A stretch of DNA of 14,969 nucleotides from an uncultured Lachnospiraceae bacterium. GTDB taxonomy: Bacteria > Bacillota_A > Clostridia > Lachnospirales > Lachnospiraceae. Positions 14,101-14,969 of this stretch are shown here, piece after piece; the first letter of the stretch is position 1; each line of letters opens with the position of its first letter. The stretch spans positions 1 to 14,969 of the forward strand of contig CAJUMT010000072.1 in NCBI GenBank assembly GCA_910587495.1. The letters are read 5' to 3'. The translations under genes and the position numbers were made by a program. Under the pieces are notes generated by a model. It did no database searches, was not told the DNA's origin, and saw nothing but the letters and a program-made list of their open reading frames with translations.

Positions 14101-14969
14101 CTTATTATTATTTGCTGCTTTATCTACCGTCGCACCGATCTTAACCGTTTTCTTTACCGGAACCACGATTGTATTATCCGGAACATTAATTACATCCGGA
14201 TCTGTTACAACTTTTACAGAAAGCGTCACAGCCTTCCCTTTTGGTTTGGTTCCGTCTGCACGAATCGCCGTAATTTTCGCGCTTCCCTTCCCGACTGCTG
14301 TGATCAGGCCTTCGGAATCCACGGTCGCCACTGTAGGCTTGCTGCTGGTAAAGGTAACGTCAGACCCTGTCACCTTAAACTGATGGGTATGAGCAGGACT
14401 GGTGGCATTGGTTTTCAGCGTGATCTTTTTTATAGTTTCTTGAGAAATAATCGTACCGGAAGCCGCCGGACTTACAGTTACCTTGATCGTCTTCGTCCAG
14501 CCGATGTTGGCTTTCTTATTTCTTCCTCTGCTGTCCCTGTATGTACAGGCCTGGTCTTTTGCCGATACTCTGATCGTTACCTCACCTGCTTTTTTTCCGG
14601 TCACAACGCCTTTTGCGTTTACGGCTGCAACCCTTTTATCACTGCTTGTATAAGTCAGTTTGGCAGAGCTTGCCGCCAGGTCGTCTGCATTGATGAAAGT
14701 TCCAAGGGAAAGGCTTCCTTTTACTCCTACCTTTAATTCATTCCCTGTGACATTGGCAAATGCAATATCGCTGACCAGCGTTTTTACGGTTATTTTAAGC
14801 GTTGCTTTTTTCTTGCTGTATTTATCTTTTAAAGTAATCGTAGCAACACCGTTGCCTTTTGCGGTGACTTTTATCTTCTTCCCTCCGTCTGCCTTCACAA
14901 CAGAAGCTACTTTCTGATTGTTGGAAGATACGGTATAAGTAAGGCTCTCCTGTCCGCCTTTTACCTGCG
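11158..14969 (-). CDS. Giant BIG2-domain cell-surface protein (N-terminus outside window)
   Basis: The frame is open to the right edge, giving about 1269 residues of the C-terminal part; the start and signal peptide are not in the window. From the edge to about 13045 there are about seven Ig-like BIG2-type domains, recognisable by repeats of the pattern SS(D/N/K)xxVAxVxxxGxVTxxxxGxxxITxxA (for example SSDKRVAAVNAKGVVTGKKA, SSKPTVATVDSEGLITAVGK). From about 13045 to 11440 there are three long modules with helical stretches that each end in a strand like EYTVHF, EEYHIIV or VYTIVF; I cannot name them. The last 93 residues are a Pro/Asp/Glu-rich tail. BIG2 repeats are typical of adhesins and surface scaffolds. 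There is no LPXTG motif and no C-terminal membrane segment, so anchoring must be N-terminal or by another protein. The next gene, encoding a membrane-anchored protein, is 83 bases downstream. Confidence 0.9.
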   Translation of the reverse strand, partial: QVKGGQESLTYTVSSNNQKVASVVKADGGKKIKVTAKGNGVATITLKDKYSKKKATLKITVKTLVSDIAFANVTGNELKVGVKGSLSLGTFINADDLAASSAKLTYTSSDKRVAAVNAKGVVTGKKAGEVTIRVSAKDQACTYRDSRGRNKKANIGWTKTIKVTVSPAASGTIISQETIKKITLKTNATSPAHTHQFKVTGSDVTFTSSKPTVATVDSEGLITAVGKGSAKITAIRADGTKPKGKAVTLSVKVVTDPDVINVPDNTIVVPVKKTVKIGATVDKAANNNKKLVYEVTEGAQFLGNVKNGKLTSGSVKGKAAGNAVIRITSKGADWDGIPRLVRVTVVDPLAKNALKNGISVKKVNGKGEEFGSAGDKPAKFKLYVGAEGSGYNEAQLVLGEALKGKVSFTSNKPAIASVDRDGKITAWSKGTAKITATATDGSKQKTAITVNVVQLVDTINIANAKSTNKPGEVELEIWDGTKKAALNITTNANAYKKNLKAVTLKGNLTDGASLRNNTVILGSAANEEDVYGIGTVEVTANTGLLTKDQEDFTKTVTINVKVRKEASYYAAEYLTLKKGETAALQEVLADAQKQKALKWSVSSGKGVVSVNKSGVVTGKKADKTATVTGGNTKFEIRVTQSQADFVKDLDAKVKALAAAEDYTVWAGMKPAFNAKTSTLQLTAKNLGKLHFQLTEDSLNKEGLIEAAKDSVGDELEAVFTGIMETILEDDYTKVEISSGGLTWTVGAAKGALVVQKDGSDVASHPIAPDRVAAAKDAAKSLAKAMAKDAGAWAGKDLTVELTKTVPAEGNYPAKDYTKEYTVHFMPVAYAEVDGLIDTTIADEMGLFKSKNNREKTGIYDMNYYPVSNLTVVDVYDTAKNIDELVKAGEDAAESKGLTVEMLRRIKNKMQAADIFVESANLTVIKGDTQRLIEELKTEGKLTNVDVIDRLKDKEITGLDLVGVINKLRAELGAEAVQTYGDLIGGMFTVRAAGTLNGMAFTEEYHIIVREAEETIADQVDLPAIDKAMDGKIAEAVKGVQTAASGDAGSPIGKVVYAEDKNEATVSITNDGTDKYGESLSGKKLGTFVNAILNLDKANKDAALKAEISMDGKTNSLDQPLATDDEKGISEFLAAFGLNNNSKLGELIDKKVEVKVYYSKNAYLVYTIVFDKYAEEVKQPDTPTPDNPTPDTPNPDDPKTDEPKTDDPTVQTPAEVTEPDDALEVPVEEEVSEPDVSAEKPDDAVEVVEKPADNLDETPVFENADVSEAA
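11161..11439 (-). repeat. Pro/Asp/Thr/Glu-rich low-complexity tail of the surface protein
   Basis: Encodes 93 residues beginning KQPDTPTPDNPTPDTPNPDD, with short PDTP, PTPD and PKTD units, then a Glu/Val/Asp-rich stretch with repeated EPD and KPDD, ending NADVSEAA. Such tails commonly span the cell wall, but here no sorting signal follows. Confidence 0.8.

Noticed and set aside
13496..14383. Plus-strand open frame of 295 codons opposite the surface protein, and similar long plus-strand frames over the other genes
   Set aside because: They are antisense to clearly coding sequence, have hydrophobic low-information translations without family motifs, and lack ribosome sites.

Overview
This window looks like a chromosomal segment of a Gram-positive Clostridia bacterium, most likely Lachnospiraceae. 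The signs are strong AGGAGG-type ribosome sites, a split Firmicutes-type tyrosine kinase/activator pair (CpsC/CpsD) with a PHP-type CpsB phosphatase, a LoaP-type NusG paralog, a BIG2-repeat surface protein, and a multi-copy AAA-ATPase/PD-(D/E)XK family of the kind that is expanded in gut Clostridia. The genus assignment is inference. Every convincing gene lies on the minus strand, so the order of expression runs from the right edge to the left edge.

Right part (14969 to about 10334): a very large secreted or surface protein, with its N-terminus beyond the right edge. It is built of Ig-like (BIG2) domains, then novel-looking alpha/beta modules, then a Pro/Asp/Glu-rich tail. An 83-base gap holds a perfect 11-bp hairpin. 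Next comes a 246-residue protein with a signal peptide, an acidic linker and a C-terminal membrane anchor.

Middle part (10323 to 6625): a compact exopolysaccharide/capsule initiation module in the same order as pneumococcal cpsB-C-D-E. It encodes a PHP tyrosine phosphatase, a Wzz-like membrane adaptor, a BY-kinase with an exceptionally long Tyr/Gly repeat tail, and a polyprenyl-phosphate sugar-1-phosphate transferase. Spacings are 1-31 bases and the adaptor and kinase genes overlap, so this is an operon. No glycosyltransferase, flippase or polymerase gene is present in the window.

The 279-base gap at 6346-6624 has no gene but is rich in complementary segments, including a long-range inverted repeat of about 20 bp that encloses smaller hairpins. 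It precedes loaP, encoding a processive antiterminator of the NusG family.

Left part (5772 to 1): a head-to-tail array of four paralogous AAA-ATPase/PD-(D/E)XK genes, the fourth cut by the left edge. A well-formed sigma-A-type promoter sits just before the first copy. The three internal junctions are identical in design: the stop TAA is followed at once by a GTG start, and the ribosome site for the next gene is encoded in the last codons of the previous one. Sequence blocks are shared between different pairs of copies, which points to recombination or gene conversion within the array. The function of the family is unknown. The most interesting elements are this array, the structured gap upstream of loaP, and the tyrosine-rich kinase tail.
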